Positions 25,357 through 33,293 of a stretch of DNA of 47,961 bases are shown one piece after another. The notes under the pieces are model-generated. The model was not told the origin of the DNA, did not search any database, and worked only from the letters and a program-made list of their open reading frames with translations. The number at the start of each line of letters is the position of its first letter. Position 1 is the stretch's first letter. Location: positions 1-47,961 of the IMG/VR virus record IMGVR_UViG_3300025771_002941. One strand, given 5' to 3'. The translations under genes and the position numbers were made by a program. The stretch is from a virus.

Positions 25357-25780
25357 TTCAATCAGAATAGCAATAATACTTGTAATAATTGGCGCGGCAG
25401 GCGGAGGATTCTTGTATGTTAAAAAACTACAAAGCGATCTCGAAACTGCCAGAGCAAATGTAGCAAAAATGGAAGTTGCTCTTGAAACTAGTGAACAATC
25501 ACTAAAACTTGAAAGAGCAGAATCTGTAAGACTAGGTGAACTGAATCAAGCACTATCTGCTGACTTACAAAAAGCAGAAAAGTATGGAGACGAACTCCGT
25601 GCTACTTTACAGAAACATAACTTAACGCACTTGGCTAATAAAAAGCCAGGTTTAATTGAAAAGAGGATGCAAGATGCGACTAATAAACTATGGGATGATC
25701 TTGAGTCTATCACTGGCCCTAATATTAACAACGGGGTGCAGTCTACTCAGACCGGAACCAAAGATAGTAACAGTAACTAA
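25349..25780 (+). CDS. Inner-membrane spanin (Rz-like)
   Basis: Residues 5-24 form an N-terminal membrane anchor, followed by a long charged helix (about residues 28-85) with coiled-coil character, and an Asn/Thr/Ser-rich tail. This is the layout of i-spanins, which join an outer-membrane lipoprotein to fuse the two membranes at the last step of lysis. The lipoprotein gene starts inside this one in another frame, as in lambda Rz/Rz1. The family is recognised by topology and arrangement, not by sequence similarity. Confidence 0.75.
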   Translation: MFSSIRIAIILVIIGAAGGGFLYVKKLQSDLETARANVAKMEVALETSEQSLKLERAESVRLGELNQALSADLQKAEKYGDELRATLQKHNLTHLANKKPGLIEKRMQDATNKLWDDLESITGPNINNGVQSTQTGTKDSNSN

Positions 25781-26051
25781 TACAGTAAAAACAACTGTAC
25801 CAATTGTTGCTCACCCTAAACAGGTTCAATTGAACGATGTTAAGATCTATGTGGTTTCAAAAGAGAATTACGAAGAATTTGTTAAGGAGTTTGAAGCCAA
25901 GAACGGAGCCGATGCGTATATTGCTATCTCTGTAAAGGATTATGAAAATCTTTCCTTGAATTTTGCTGAACTACGTAGATATATTGAACAGCAAAAACAA
26001 ATTATCGTTTATTACGAAAACGCTGTTAAGCCAGAAGAAACCTCAAAATAA
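25674..26051 (+). CDS. Outer-membrane spanin lipoprotein (Rz1-like)
   Basis: I chose the ATG at 25674 (Shine-Dalgarno AGAGG) over an upstream TTG. It gives a signal peptide of basic MRLINYG, a hydrophobic core, and a lipobox LTTGC with the lipidated cysteine at residue 22. The 125-residue protein then has a Val/Thr-rich linker and a helical C-terminus with a coiled-coil stretch, longer than lambda Rz1. The start is embedded in the i-spanin gene by about 107 bases. Together they would form the trans-envelope spanin complex. Confidence 0.75.
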   Translation: MRLINYGMILSLSLALILTTGCSLLRPEPKIVTVTNTVKTTVPIVAHPKQVQLNDVKIYVVSKENYEEFVKEFEAKNGADAYIAISVKDYENLSLNFAELRRYIEQQKQIIVYYENAVKPEETSK

Positions 26052-26053
26052 TA

Positions 26054-26060
26054 ATAAATA
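26054..26060 (+). promoter_or_regulatory. T4-late-like promoter box with leader
   Basis: AATAAATACTC at 26053-26063, followed by CATA and an AGGAG Shine-Dalgarno. The same extended sequence, AATAAATACTC[A/G]CATA, appears at 33937. The predicted +1 near 26066 gives an 18-nt leader to the ATG at 26084. Confidence 0.6.
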
Positions 26061-26083
26061 CTCACATAATAGGAGCGTGAATT

Positions 26084-26365
26084 ATGTGGGAAATGATACA
26101 AAATATGGCTAGCGATAGACTGTGGATTTACACAGGTATTGTTGGTTCATTATTTGGTGCCGCATTTTTGTTTTGGTTCAAAGATACAAAAATGGCAATA
26201 TGGGCAGTAGGTAAGTTTGATCGCACACTAGAATATCTAGCAATACGTTGGGGTTGGACTTGGTTACAAAACGACCCAAACGCATGGCGTACAAAGTATC
26301 CCAAGATAACATCCAAAATCGACGAGTTAGAGACTCGTATTAAAAATTTAGAGGGTAAAAAATAA
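26084..26365 (+). CDS. Small membrane protein of the lysis cassette (93 residues)
   Basis: A single strong membrane segment at about residues 14-32 is followed by a Trp/Arg-rich amphipathic region and a C-terminal charged helix with coiled-coil pattern (ELETRIKNLEG). It follows the spanins behind a late-type box and overlaps the next gene by one base. It could be a holin partner or antiholin; the sequence only shows an anchored cytoplasmic or periplasmic helix. Confidence 0.6.
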   Translation: MWEMIQNMASDRLWIYTGIVGSLFGAAFLFWFKDTKMAIWAVGKFDRTLEYLAIRWGWTWLQNDPNAWRTKYPKITSKIDELETRIKNLEGKK

Positions 26366-26694
26366 TGGCTGAAGATAAAATTGTAGTACCAGCAGATCAA
26401 AATACTGCTTCAAAAAAAGTGTCAGTTGAACTAGAAGTTGACACAAGCGTAAAAGACCTCGGTCCAAATCCATATGCGAGATTAATACATTTGGCTCGTG
26501 CTGTCGATAGTTGGAGAATTTTTCCAAGAGTATTCATCACAACATACATTATTTTGTTATACAAGGTTGTAGTTTGGTATATGGAACTGCCAAATCCTAC
26601 TATGGAACAATCAGGACTTGTTAGTATCGTAGTTGGTGCTGGTGCGGCATGGTTTGGTTTATATACTGGTTCGAGTAAGAAGATCGACAAATAG
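26365..26694 (+). CDS. Holin-like membrane protein (109 residues)
   Basis: A polar N-terminus of about 50 residues precedes two predicted membrane helices (about 54-72 and 83-101) joined by a short ELPNPTMEQS loop, ending in the basic tail SSKKIDK. Two helices with a basic C-terminus near an endolysin gene fit a holin that releases the signal-less lysozyme. No family similarity is claimed, and the 93-residue neighbour could be the holin instead. Confidence 0.55.
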   Translation: MAEDKIVVPADQNTASKKVSVELEVDTSVKDLGPNPYARLIHLARAVDSWRIFPRVFITTYIILLYKVVVWYMELPNPTMEQSGLVSIVVGAGAAWFGLYTGSSKKIDK

Positions 26695-26697
26695 AAT

Positions 26698-26726
26698 TTG
26701 ACAGATACCTAATTCTGTTGTATAAT
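26698..26726 (+). promoter_or_regulatory. Perfect sigma70-type promoter of dnaJ-like gene
   Basis: TTGACA (26698-26703), 17 bases, TATAAT (26721-26726): 12 of 12 match. The ATG is at 26734, seven bases past the -10 box, so the message would be leaderless or carry a one-base leader. No Shine-Dalgarno is present. Confidence 0.8.
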
Positions 26727-26733
26727 TAACAGT

Positions 26734-27606
26734 ATGAACTACTATGACGTTTTAGGCATATCTCGTGACGCTTCACAAAAGGACATTAAAACCGCCTTTC
26801 GAAAACTGGCGGCAAAACATCATCCTGACAAAGGTGGTGACCATCAAAAATTTGTTGAGATAAAAGAAGCATACGAAACCTTAAACGATCCAAAGAAAAG
26901 ATCATACTACGACAATTATGGGCAAAACAATGCCGGTGGTACAGGTTTTGACTTTAGAAACGGAGAAGAGTTTGGAACTCCATTTGGTAGAGGGTTTGAT
27001 GATATTATGGCTGATATGTTTGGCAGTCATGGAAACTTTTCAGATATATTTGGCAGAAGAACTTCACAACGAAACAAGACATTAAATCTAAACTATACAT
27101 TAACATTAGAAGAAGCATACGAAGGCAAAGCCTTAATGCTTGAAATTCCATTACCTAGTGGCAAAAAACAAACAATAGATACACAAATTCCTGCAGGAAT
27201 AGAAGATGGAATGACTATTAGACTTAGTGGATTAGGAGACGATAGTATTAGAAATATACCCTCTGGTGATATAATGATCACTTGTAAAGTACAAAAGCAT
27301 CCAATATTTAAAAGAGACGGTTGTGATTTGTATCAAGATGTTACTGTTTCAGTTTATGATTTAATACTAGGTAATAAAGTAGAAATCCAAACCCTTAGTA
27401 AAAATTTTATATTAAACATTCCAGCAGGGACACAACCAGGAACCACGTTTAGTATGAAAGGTCACGGTATGCCAATCGTAAATGCCCATGGGATGGGAAC
27501 AATGTATGTAACTATTAAAGGAAAGGTTCCTAAAGACATAAATGAGCATCATAAAGACCTAATCGAGCGAGCGAGAATCTTGACAAACACTAGAAAGGAT
27601 GTATAA
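26734..27606 (+). CDS. dnaJ: DnaJ/CbpA-type Hsp40 co-chaperone
   Basis: J-domain proteins activate Hsp70 ATPase and deliver substrates. Residues 1-60 are a complete J domain with the HPD motif at 30-32. A Gly/Phe-rich linker (about 65-115) and the two C-terminal beta domains (about 120-285, with PAGIEDGMTIRLSG and PAGTQPGTTF) follow. The cysteine zinc finger is missing, so it is of the class II (CbpA-like) type. The length, 290 residues, is normal. It likely redirects host DnaK to phage proteins. Expression is expected early from a perfect promoter. It starts a group with def and clpA. Confidence 0.9.
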   Translation: MNYYDVLGISRDASQKDIKTAFRKLAAKHHPDKGGDHQKFVEIKEAYETLNDPKKRSYYDNYGQNNAGGTGFDFRNGEEFGTPFGRGFDDIMADMFGSHGNFSDIFGRRTSQRNKTLNLNYTLTLEEAYEGKALMLEIPLPSGKKQTIDTQIPAGIEDGMTIRLSGLGDDSIRNIPSGDIMITCKVQKHPIFKRDGCDLYQDVTVSVYDLILGNKVEIQTLSKNFILNIPAGTQPGTTFSMKGHGMPIVNAHGMGTMYVTIKGKVPKDINEHHKDLIERARILTNTRKDV

Positions 27607-27607
27607 G
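27580..27607 (+). promoter_or_regulatory. Sigma70-type promoter of def, leaderless geometry
   Basis: TTGACA (27580-27585), 16 bases, TATAAG (27602-27607). The ATG at 27616 is eight bases past the -10 box. A second TATAAT at 27610-27615 abuts the ATG but is 24 bases from the -35 box. No Shine-Dalgarno is seen before the gene. Confidence 0.5.
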
Positions 27608-27615
27608 TATATAAT

Positions 27616-28131
27616 ATGTTAGAAATAGTAAAATACCCAGCAGAAATATTAGACAAGGCAATGCCGCGATTTGATTTTGAAAATCCAATCATGGATCCGA
27701 AAGAACTTAAAGAAAAAATGCTCGAGGCACAATTTGCAGGCAATGGCGTAGGACTTAGTGCTTGTCAGGTTGGTATTGAAACAGCCGCTTTTACGATGGG
27801 CTCATTTCAATACAAGGATAAAGCACAAATTTTTATTAACCCTACTATATTAGATGCTAGTAAAGATACAATACTCGATTGGGAAGGCTGTTTAAGTTTT
27901 CCTGGAGTCTTTGTAAAAATTAATAGACCTAGTTGGATTGTTGCAGAATTTTTTGATGAAAACGGTGAGAAACAAGTAGGAAAAATTGAAGGTTACGATG
28001 CACGTTGTTACTTGCACGAATCAGATCATTTAAATGGTATCACTTATAAAGATCGTGTTTCAAAAATGAAATGGGATATGGCTGTTAAGCGAGCACATAA
28101 ACAAAATAAAAAAGGACTTGTATATGCTTGA
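27616..28131 (+). CDS. def: Peptide deformylase
   Basis: Deformylase removes the formyl group from new polypeptides with a Fe/Zn-dependent active site. All three motifs are present: G-x-G-x-G-LSACQ at residues 42-51, EGCLS at 90-94 (metal Cys92) and HESDH at 134-138 (metal His134/His138, catalytic Glu135). The first motif reads GVGLSACQ rather than GxGLAAxQ, a small variation. At 171 residues it is full length. Phage deformylases are known in marine phages, where they may serve host or phage proteins with high turnover. It overlaps clpA by eight bases. Confidence 0.92.
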   Translation: MLEIVKYPAEILDKAMPRFDFENPIMDPKELKEKMLEAQFAGNGVGLSACQVGIETAAFTMGSFQYKDKAQIFINPTILDASKDTILDWEGCLSFPGVFVKINRPSWIVAEFFDENGEKQVGKIEGYDARCYLHESDHLNGITYKDRVSKMKWDMAVKRAHKQNKKGLVYA

Positions 28132-30394
28132 ACCAAATGAACAACTAGAAGGTATTTTTGAAGAAGCAATCAAGCAGGCAACAACTGCTAAACACGAATA
28201 TGTTACCATTGAACACTTTGCAATGGCTCTAGTCCAGGAAGAACAATTTGCAAAAACCTTGGAAGAATTTGGTGTTGATTTAACTGCTATCAAAAAAGAT
28301 CTTACACAATATATTGGAGACAAATTACAAGATATTATTGTTCCTAATTTAAGAGGTCGTCCTAAAAAAACACAAGCACTAGAACGTATGCTTAATAGAG
28401 CATTTACGCAAACACTGTTTAGTGGTCGTACTACAATTGAACCAACAGATGTTTTCCTTTCATTGTTAAAAGAGAAAAAATCTTTTGCGGCATTTTGTAT
28501 GCGTAAACACGGAATCGATTCAGAAAAGTTTAGTAATTTTATTGAGGCAGAACAAATAGTGGGTGAAGCGGCTAGTGAAAATTATAACGCAAGTCAATTA
28601 GAAAAAATTATTTCAGCATTTTGTAGTAACCTTTCCGTTAAGGCAAAACGTGGCAAGATTGATCCAGTGATTGGTCGTGCTAACGAAATTGAAGAAACTG
28701 TGCTTATCCTTGCACGTAGACAAAAAGCAAATGTAATGTTGGTTGGTGATCCTGGCGTAGGTAAAACTGCTATCGCTGAAGGACTTGCGGTTGAAATCGC
28801 AAATGATAATGTGCCAGAGTTTATTAAGGGTAGTACAGTTTATTCATTAGACATTGGTGCTCTAGTAGCAGGTAGCAAATATAGAGGTGACTTTGAAGAA
28901 CGTCTTAAAATGGTTATCCATGCACTAGAGAAAAAAGAAAAAGCAATTTTATTCATTGACGAGGCACACATGATGAATGGTGCTGGTGCTGGTGGCAGTG
29001 GTCAATCAAATGATATGGCTAATATGTTAAAACCTGCACTAGGTAAAGGTACTATCAAAGTTGTTGCATCAACTACTTGGGAAGAATATCGTAAACACTT
29101 TGAAAAGGATCGTGCATTAATGAGACGTTTCCAACGTGTAACTGTAGACGAACCGACACCAGAAGTAACAATAGATATTCTACACGGACTTAAAAAATAC
29201 TATGAAGCACATCATGGTATCACTATTACTGACAAAGCAATTGAAGGTGCTGTAAAGTACAGTGAAAAATATATGGCAGATAAAAAATTGCCAGATAAAG
29301 CAATTGATATTATCGATCGTGCTGGTGCTAGATTTAAAGTTAAAGACGAGAAAAACGGCATCGTAGATCACGATCAGGTAGTGTTTGAAGTTAGTAAAAT
29401 GACTAACTTACCACTAGAACAAATTGCGGCCAAAGAAACAGAAACACTTAAAGATTTAGAAGGTGGTATGAAAACTCGTGTATTTGGTCAAGACGAAGCG
29501 ATAAACAATTTGCTTGATAAGATCTTTATTGCACAAGCAGGACTTAAATCACTTAATAAGCCTGTTGGTTCGTTCTTATTTGTAGGACCTACTGGTTGTG
29601 GTAAAACAGAAACAGCAAAAGTCTTATCACAAGAAATGGGTGTAGAACTTGTACGTTTTGATATGAGTGAATTCCAAGAAAAGCACTCAGTTGCTAAATT
29701 TATTGGTGCACCTCCAGGATATGTAGGATTTGAAGAAGATGCAGGACAACTAATTACTAAGTTGCAAGAACATCCTAACTGTATTCTGTTGTTAGACGAA
29801 ATCGAAAAAGCACATAGAGATGTTTCAAATGTTCTATTAGGATTAATGGATAACGGATTTGTTACAGGATCAAACGGTAAAAAAGCAGATGCTCGTAATG
29901 CTATTGTTATTATGACATCAAATCTTGGTGCTAGAGAAATGGAAGCAAATGCTATAGGATTCGGTGATATGGAGAGAAACGGCGAAGATGATACAGCAGT
30001 AAGTAACTTCTTTGCACCTGAATTCCGAAATAGATTAGATGGTATTATTAAGTTTGATAAACTTGAAAAATCTACTATGTTGTTAATTGTAGACAAATTT
30101 GTTAAAGAAGTTAACGACATGATTGCAGATAAAGGTATATTAATTGAACTTACTGATAAGGTTAAACAGTTTTTAGTTAAAACAGGATTCAACAGGAAAA
30201 TGGGTGCAAGACCATTGCAAAGGGTAATTGATGACAAAATTAAAAAACCTATGTCACGAGAAGTACTATTTGGTAAACTCGTTAATGGTGGTCATGTAAC
30301 TGTTGATCTAGACGGCGAGGAAATTAAGTTAGACATAAAAGAATTTATGCCAGCAGAGAAGGATGCCGAAGTTGAAGATGCAACACACGAGTAA
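28124..30394 (+). CDS. clpA: ClpA-type AAA+ unfoldase
   Basis: ClpA unfolds proteins and feeds them to ClpP. The start is the ATG at 28124 (Shine-Dalgarno AAAGGA, spacing 7) rather than a TTG two codons earlier. The 756-residue protein has an N-terminal Clp_N double repeat (about 1-150), AAA1 with Walker A GDPGVGKT at 208-215 and Walker B FIDEAH, and AAA2 with Walker A GPTGCGKT at 488-495 and Walker B LLLDEIEKAH. The tripeptide IGF at residues 611-613 sits where ClpA/ClpX carry their ClpP-docking loop, so it may work with host ClpP. It lacks the ClpB middle domain. It could degrade host proteins or antiviral factors. Confidence 0.92.
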   Translation: MLEPNEQLEGIFEEAIKQATTAKHEYVTIEHFAMALVQEEQFAKTLEEFGVDLTAIKKDLTQYIGDKLQDIIVPNLRGRPKKTQALERMLNRAFTQTLFSGRTTIEPTDVFLSLLKEKKSFAAFCMRKHGIDSEKFSNFIEAEQIVGEAASENYNASQLEKIISAFCSNLSVKAKRGKIDPVIGRANEIEETVLILARRQKANVMLVGDPGVGKTAIAEGLAVEIANDNVPEFIKGSTVYSLDIGALVAGSKYRGDFEERLKMVIHALEKKEKAILFIDEAHMMNGAGAGGSGQSNDMANMLKPALGKGTIKVVASTTWEEYRKHFEKDRALMRRFQRVTVDEPTPEVTIDILHGLKKYYEAHHGITITDKAIEGAVKYSEKYMADKKLPDKAIDIIDRAGARFKVKDEKNGIVDHDQVVFEVSKMTNLPLEQIAAKETETLKDLEGGMKTRVFGQDEAINNLLDKIFIAQAGLKSLNKPVGSFLFVGPTGCGKTETAKVLSQEMGVELVRFDMSEFQEKHSVAKFIGAPPGYVGFEEDAGQLITKLQEHPNCILLLDEIEKAHRDVSNVLLGLMDNGFVTGSNGKKADARNAIVIMTSNLGAREMEANAIGFGDMERNGEDDTAVSNFFAPEFRNRLDGIIKFDKLEKSTMLLIVDKFVKEVNDMIADKGILIELTDKVKQFLVKTGFNRKMGARPLQRVIDDKIKKPMSREVLFGKLVNGGHVTVDLDGEEIKLDIKEFMPAEKDAEVEDATHE

Positions 30395-31124
30395 ACTGTT
30401 TTTTAAAAAATACAAATATAAAGCAGTCGTTACAACACCACAAACTAGTTTTATTAGATACGCAAGCAAAAAAGATATAGAAAGTCTTTTTCAAGCAGAA
30501 TCCAGAGAAAGATGGAGTGGCATAACCAGTCCACTTAGTTATGGTTATGGTCATTTTAGTATGGGCAGTTTGCATGATTACAAAGACAAACAGCATAAAC
30601 GTGTGTGGGATAATAGATTTACATTGTATAAACTGTTTAACTGGATACAAGAAAACTACAACACAGAACAACATAAAATACGCAATGAAGGGGATAAACT
30701 AGCATTGTTTACTAACGATAAAGCAATGTGGGAAAACTTCTGCGGAACATTTAAAGATTTTATATCAGAAATTGTTTGGCCTAAAAATGATGAATATGCT
30801 AGATATTTTGACCAATATCCAAACAATATTATTTGTCAACGTTTGCCCTATAACAAATATAGATATAAAATTAATTTAAAAGGGCACGTTGTTAAACAAG
30901 AAGGATTTGGAGACTGGATTAAAAACTACAAAGGCGAACTTAAGGCTTCAGACAATTTGATAAAAGGCATAAAACGGGGATATTACTATTCAGATGGTAA
31001 ATTTTTATACTCGACAAATTCAGAAATGATGCTATTATTACAATTATACTTAGGCGAAACAATTAAAAACATACAAGAATATATCACGGAGGAAGAACTA
31101 GATGAACAACTTAAAACTGCTTAA
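30363..31124 (+). CDS. Unknown protein (253 residues)
   Basis: A Lys/Tyr/Asn-rich globular protein. It starts inside the end of clpA, with an AGAAGG just before the ATG; a second ATG five codons later is possible. Many aromatic and basic residues (KYKYKAVV, RERWSG, YSYGYGHF-like regions near residues 60-70) suggest RNA or DNA contact but give no family. No membrane segment or signal peptide. It overlaps the next gene by 23 bases. Confidence 0.55.
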   Translation: MPKLKMQHTSKLFFKKYKYKAVVTTPQTSFIRYASKKDIESLFQAESRERWSGITSPLSYGYGHFSMGSLHDYKDKQHKRVWDNRFTLYKLFNWIQENYNTEQHKIRNEGDKLALFTNDKAMWENFCGTFKDFISEIVWPKNDEYARYFDQYPNNIICQRLPYNKYRYKINLKGHVVKQEGFGDWIKNYKGELKASDNLIKGIKRGYYYSDGKFLYSTNSEMMLLLQLYLGETIKNIQEYITEEELDEQLKTA

Positions 31125-31383
31125 AGAAATGATTAAACGAAATATCGTTAAACAAGGAACAGTAATTAATGCTACGGTAAGAGCAAATGGTATCGGAGGG
31201 CAGGTTGTTGAAGTTCCGAAAAACGTAGGTGTTACCATTGCAAACGAAGACGGAATCATTGCATGGGAACGTGATTATGCTGGCAGAGATCACGAATATA
31301 AAGTAAGATTAAGCGATGTACACAACATCGAAGGCATGGATATTGCTAGAATGGCAAAAGCCTATAAAATTAAAATAACATAA
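31102..31383 (+). CDS. Small unknown protein (93 residues)
   Basis: The N-terminal helix (LKLLKEMIKR) is followed by a small beta domain (GTVINATVRANGIGGQVVEV) and an acidic, then basic, end. The layout looks like an OB- or SH3-like fold, but no family is recognised. The Shine-Dalgarno is GGAGG at 31089 inside the previous gene. It ends just before an ATAAATA box. Confidence 0.55.
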   Translation: MNNLKLLKEMIKRNIVKQGTVINATVRANGIGGQVVEVPKNVGVTIANEDGIIAWERDYAGRDHEYKVRLSDVHNIEGMDIARMAKAYKIKIT

Positions 31384-31386
31384 ATA
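31380..31386 (+). promoter_or_regulatory. T4-late-like promoter box, leaderless geometry
   Basis: CATAAATAA covers the stop codon of the previous gene. The box ends five bases before the ATG at 31392, and no Shine-Dalgarno is present. Same spacing as at 1302, 2908 and 38132. Confidence 0.55.
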
Positions 31387-31391
31387 ACAGT

Positions 31392-31775
31392 ATGCCAGCG
31401 AACAGTACAACATTACAATTTATAGATCAAGACGGTACAGCAATCACGCCTGTAGCACAAACGCCTGAAGCGGATAGCACACAAACTGTGCTAACCACAG
31501 ATAAAGTAAAAGGCGATGGTTACTACAAAGGCGGAGACGGCTTACATACCGTACATTATTCTATTACAGATTTTTCAGGAACCATCAAAATGCAGGCTTC
31601 GTTAGCCACTTCGCCTGCGTCAGCAGATTGGTTTGATATCGCTGGAACAACTTATACAACAAGTCCAGATACAGATACAGACTTTGTTGCTAATTTTACA
31701 GGCAACTTTGTTTGGTTAAGAGCAGTAGCAACATATACGAACGGACGTATTAATTCAATTAAGGTTAATTACTAA
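31392..31775 (+). CDS. Small beta-rich virion-like protein (127 residues)
   Basis: Thr/Ser/Asp-rich with alternating hydrophobic strands and no charged clusters, like head-decoration or tail proteins of marine myophages; FIDQDGTAITP, then YYKGGDGLHTVHYSITDFSG. No helical segment is predicted. Late-type promoter control fits a structural role. Its stop overlaps the next start by one base. No family is recognised. Confidence 0.55.
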   Translation: MPANSTTLQFIDQDGTAITPVAQTPEADSTQTVLTTDKVKGDGYYKGGDGLHTVHYSITDFSGTIKMQASLATSPASADWFDIAGTTYTTSPDTDTDFVANFTGNFVWLRAVATYTNGRINSIKVNY

Positions 31776-32062
31776 TGAACGAACACTTTGTAAGAATGAT
31801 TTTTAAAGAAGCACAGGCAGATAATTTTATTAAAACGTTTGCCGGTGCAGTAGCACATACTATTGATTCGCATCTAAACGAAAGCGAAGAGGGTATTGTA
31901 TTTGAAAGTTATCAAACAAACGAAGGACATTATGTTTATGAAGTTGCACTTAATAACGAATTAAGTGACAAAACAGCAGAAGAAATGGCTAACACTATTG
32001 CAAAAGCCATTCCTGGTGAATACGAAATTGAAGTAAGTGGTGGTGACGACTCTAGTCGCTAA
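31775..32062 (+). CDS. Small acidic unknown protein (95 residues)
   Basis: Mixed alpha/beta, with two helices (about residues 10-32 and 65-78) around strands and a Gly/Asp/Ser tail. No recognised motif. It is translationally coupled to the virion-like gene at 31392 and ends 11 bases into the convergent gene's stop region. Probably belongs to the same late unit. Confidence 0.5.
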   Translation: MNEHFVRMIFKEAQADNFIKTFAGAVAHTIDSHLNESEEGIVFESYQTNEGHYVYEVALNNELSDKTAEEMANTIAKAIPGEYEIEVSGGDDSSR

Positions 32063-32741
32063 CCTTTAAATAATTTACAACAGTATCTTTACAATCATAA
32101 AAACTACTATTGCTATGACGTTTAACTTTAAATGTGATAGTGTATTCTTCGCCTTCACGTAATACACCAACGGTTGGCCATTGATTAATATCTTTTTGGC
32201 TAAAGTGTGTTATCAAATCACCTTCACTAATAAAGGTATACACGTAAAAGTCTCGTGTTCGAATGTAACGTGCTTCATGTAATGTAGCACGAACTGTGCA
32301 TTTTTCACCAATAGTTCCGACCCATTGTGAATCAGCAATGCCTTCAACAAAATGAATACGTTGCATTTCTGCTTCATAAAGCGAAGGTAAAGGAGCAAGG
32401 TATCCTAAATCTTTAATACCTACCGTTTCCTTACTAATAACTTTATATACATTGTTAGCAAAATCACTAGAATTGTTTGCCATGATCTTAAAAATTAAAC
32501 CCTGATAGTGAGTATAGATATCCTCAACCATATCATTGCAATTTGGATCTAAACCTATTACATCACGTTCAAATGCCTGACGCATAAGATACTTGTTACC
32601 ACGAACAGTAATGCATTCACTAGGACCTTCATCCGTTTCAACATACTCGTATTGATCTTCTTTGTGATACCTGCCATTTTTAATGTAGGCCTGTACCGCA
32701 AGATTGAGTGCGTCTTTGATCGGAATTTGCTTTTGGTTCAT
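32052..32741 (-). CDS. Unknown protein with possible OB-fold C-terminus (229 residues)
   Basis: The N-terminal 110 residues are mostly helical. The C-terminal 95 residues alternate strands and turns (KCTVRATLHEARY, YVYTFISEGDL, YTITFKVKRHS) in an order reminiscent of an OB fold, which would suit single-stranded nucleic acid binding. This is a visual impression, not a family match. A perfect sigma70-type promoter on the - strand directs the gene, so it is likely early. The ribosome site is AAGGA. It ends convergently with the + strand gene. Confidence 0.6.
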   Translation of the reverse strand: MNQKQIPIKDALNLAVQAYIKNGRYHKEDQYEYVETDEGPSECITVRGNKYLMRQAFERDVIGLDPNCNDMVEDIYTHYQGLIFKIMANNSSDFANNVYKVISKETVGIKDLGYLAPLPSLYEAEMQRIHFVEGIADSQWVGTIGEKCTVRATLHEARYIRTRDFYVYTFISEGDLITHFSQKDINQWPTVGVLREGEEYTITFKVKRHSNSSFYDCKDTVVNYLKVSD

Positions 32742-32774
32742 TTTGAAATCCTTATTTTCTAACTAACTGTATAT

Positions 32775-32803
32775 ATTATAGTTGGTTTTACCACTTCTGT
32801 CAA
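32775..32803 (-). promoter_or_regulatory. Perfect sigma70-type promoter, minus strand
   Basis: On the - strand: TTGACA (32803-32798), 17 bases, TATAAT (32780-32775), matching consensus at all 12 positions. Predicted start near 32768, about 27 bases before the ATG at 32741. Confidence 0.8.
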
Positions 32804-32828
32804 CCATTTATTTTGGTAAAAATTGTTC

Positions 32829-32857
32829 TTGCTTTTTACAAGTATCTGTTGTATATT
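32829..32857 (+). promoter_or_regulatory. Possible sigma70-type promoter, plus strand
   Basis: TTGCTT (32829-32834), 17 bases, TATATT (32852-32857): a moderate match, divergent to the promoter at 32775. An in-frame ATG at 32867 lies nine bases past the -10, but a strong Shine-Dalgarno favours the ATG at 32924. Confidence 0.4.
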
Positions 32858-32923
32858 AATACTAAGATGTTTAAAAAAATATTTAAACTTTTTTCAAATA
32901 ATAAAACAAAGGAGACTAATCAT

Positions 32924-33235
32924 ATGGCTAGAACTAAGCAATATGTTACTTACACTAGAGAATTTACAAAAGGCAACGTAAGTTCAAAAATTGGTGTATT
33001 TGTAGAACCTGCTAACTCATACATGGTAAATGGTGCAGTTAACGGTGGTGCAATTAAATTTGCTAACTTAAAAATGTCTAGACCAACTGCTACTAAAAAA
33101 TTAGTAGATGCTGGTTATGATTTCAATGTGAGAGTGTTAGGAACAGGTTCTTTACAATCTTCATTAGCATTAAAAGAACAGTTAATTGATCTTTTATCAA
33201 ACACAAACAAAACTGTAATCAACAACGCGGCGTAG
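32924..33235 (+). CDS. Small basic protein in its own transcription unit (103 residues)
   Basis: I chose the ATG at 32924 because AAGGAG with good spacing lies before it; longer readings of the frame (from 32813 or 32867) add a low-complexity Lys/Phe/Asn segment. The product is basic and rich in Thr, Asn, Ala and Val, with alternating strands and a C-terminal helix (residues 75-95, SLALKEQLIDLL). No family recognised. A terminator follows 12 bases after the stop and promoters flank the gene, so it is probably expressed alone and strongly. Confidence 0.6.
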   Translation: MARTKQYVTYTREFTKGNVSSKIGVFVEPANSYMVNGAVNGGAIKFANLKMSRPTATKKLVDAGYDFNVRVLGTGSLQSSLALKEQLIDLLSNTNKTVINNAA

Positions 33236-33247
33236 TTTAGTATTCAG

Positions 33248-33269
33248 AAAGGCCCTTCGGGGCCTTTTT
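33248..33269 (+). terminator. Rho-independent terminator with UUCG loop
   Basis: GGCCC, TTCG loop, GGGCC, extended by AAA/TTT and followed by a T run (33265-33269). Perfect stem and stable tetraloop, 12 bases past the stop of the 103-residue gene. Confidence 0.9.
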
Positions 33270-33293
33270 GGCAATCTTAATAGTCAAGAATAC

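Noticed and set aside
29488-30237. A 249-codon open frame on the - strand
   Set aside because: It lies wholly inside clpA, whose motifs are intact; no ribosome site or promoter; shadow frame.
32813-32923. N-terminal extension of the gene at 32924
   Set aside because: The Lys/Phe/Asn-rich extension has no ribosome site, while AAGGAG precedes the internal ATG at 32924. The ATG at 32867 remains a minor alternative.
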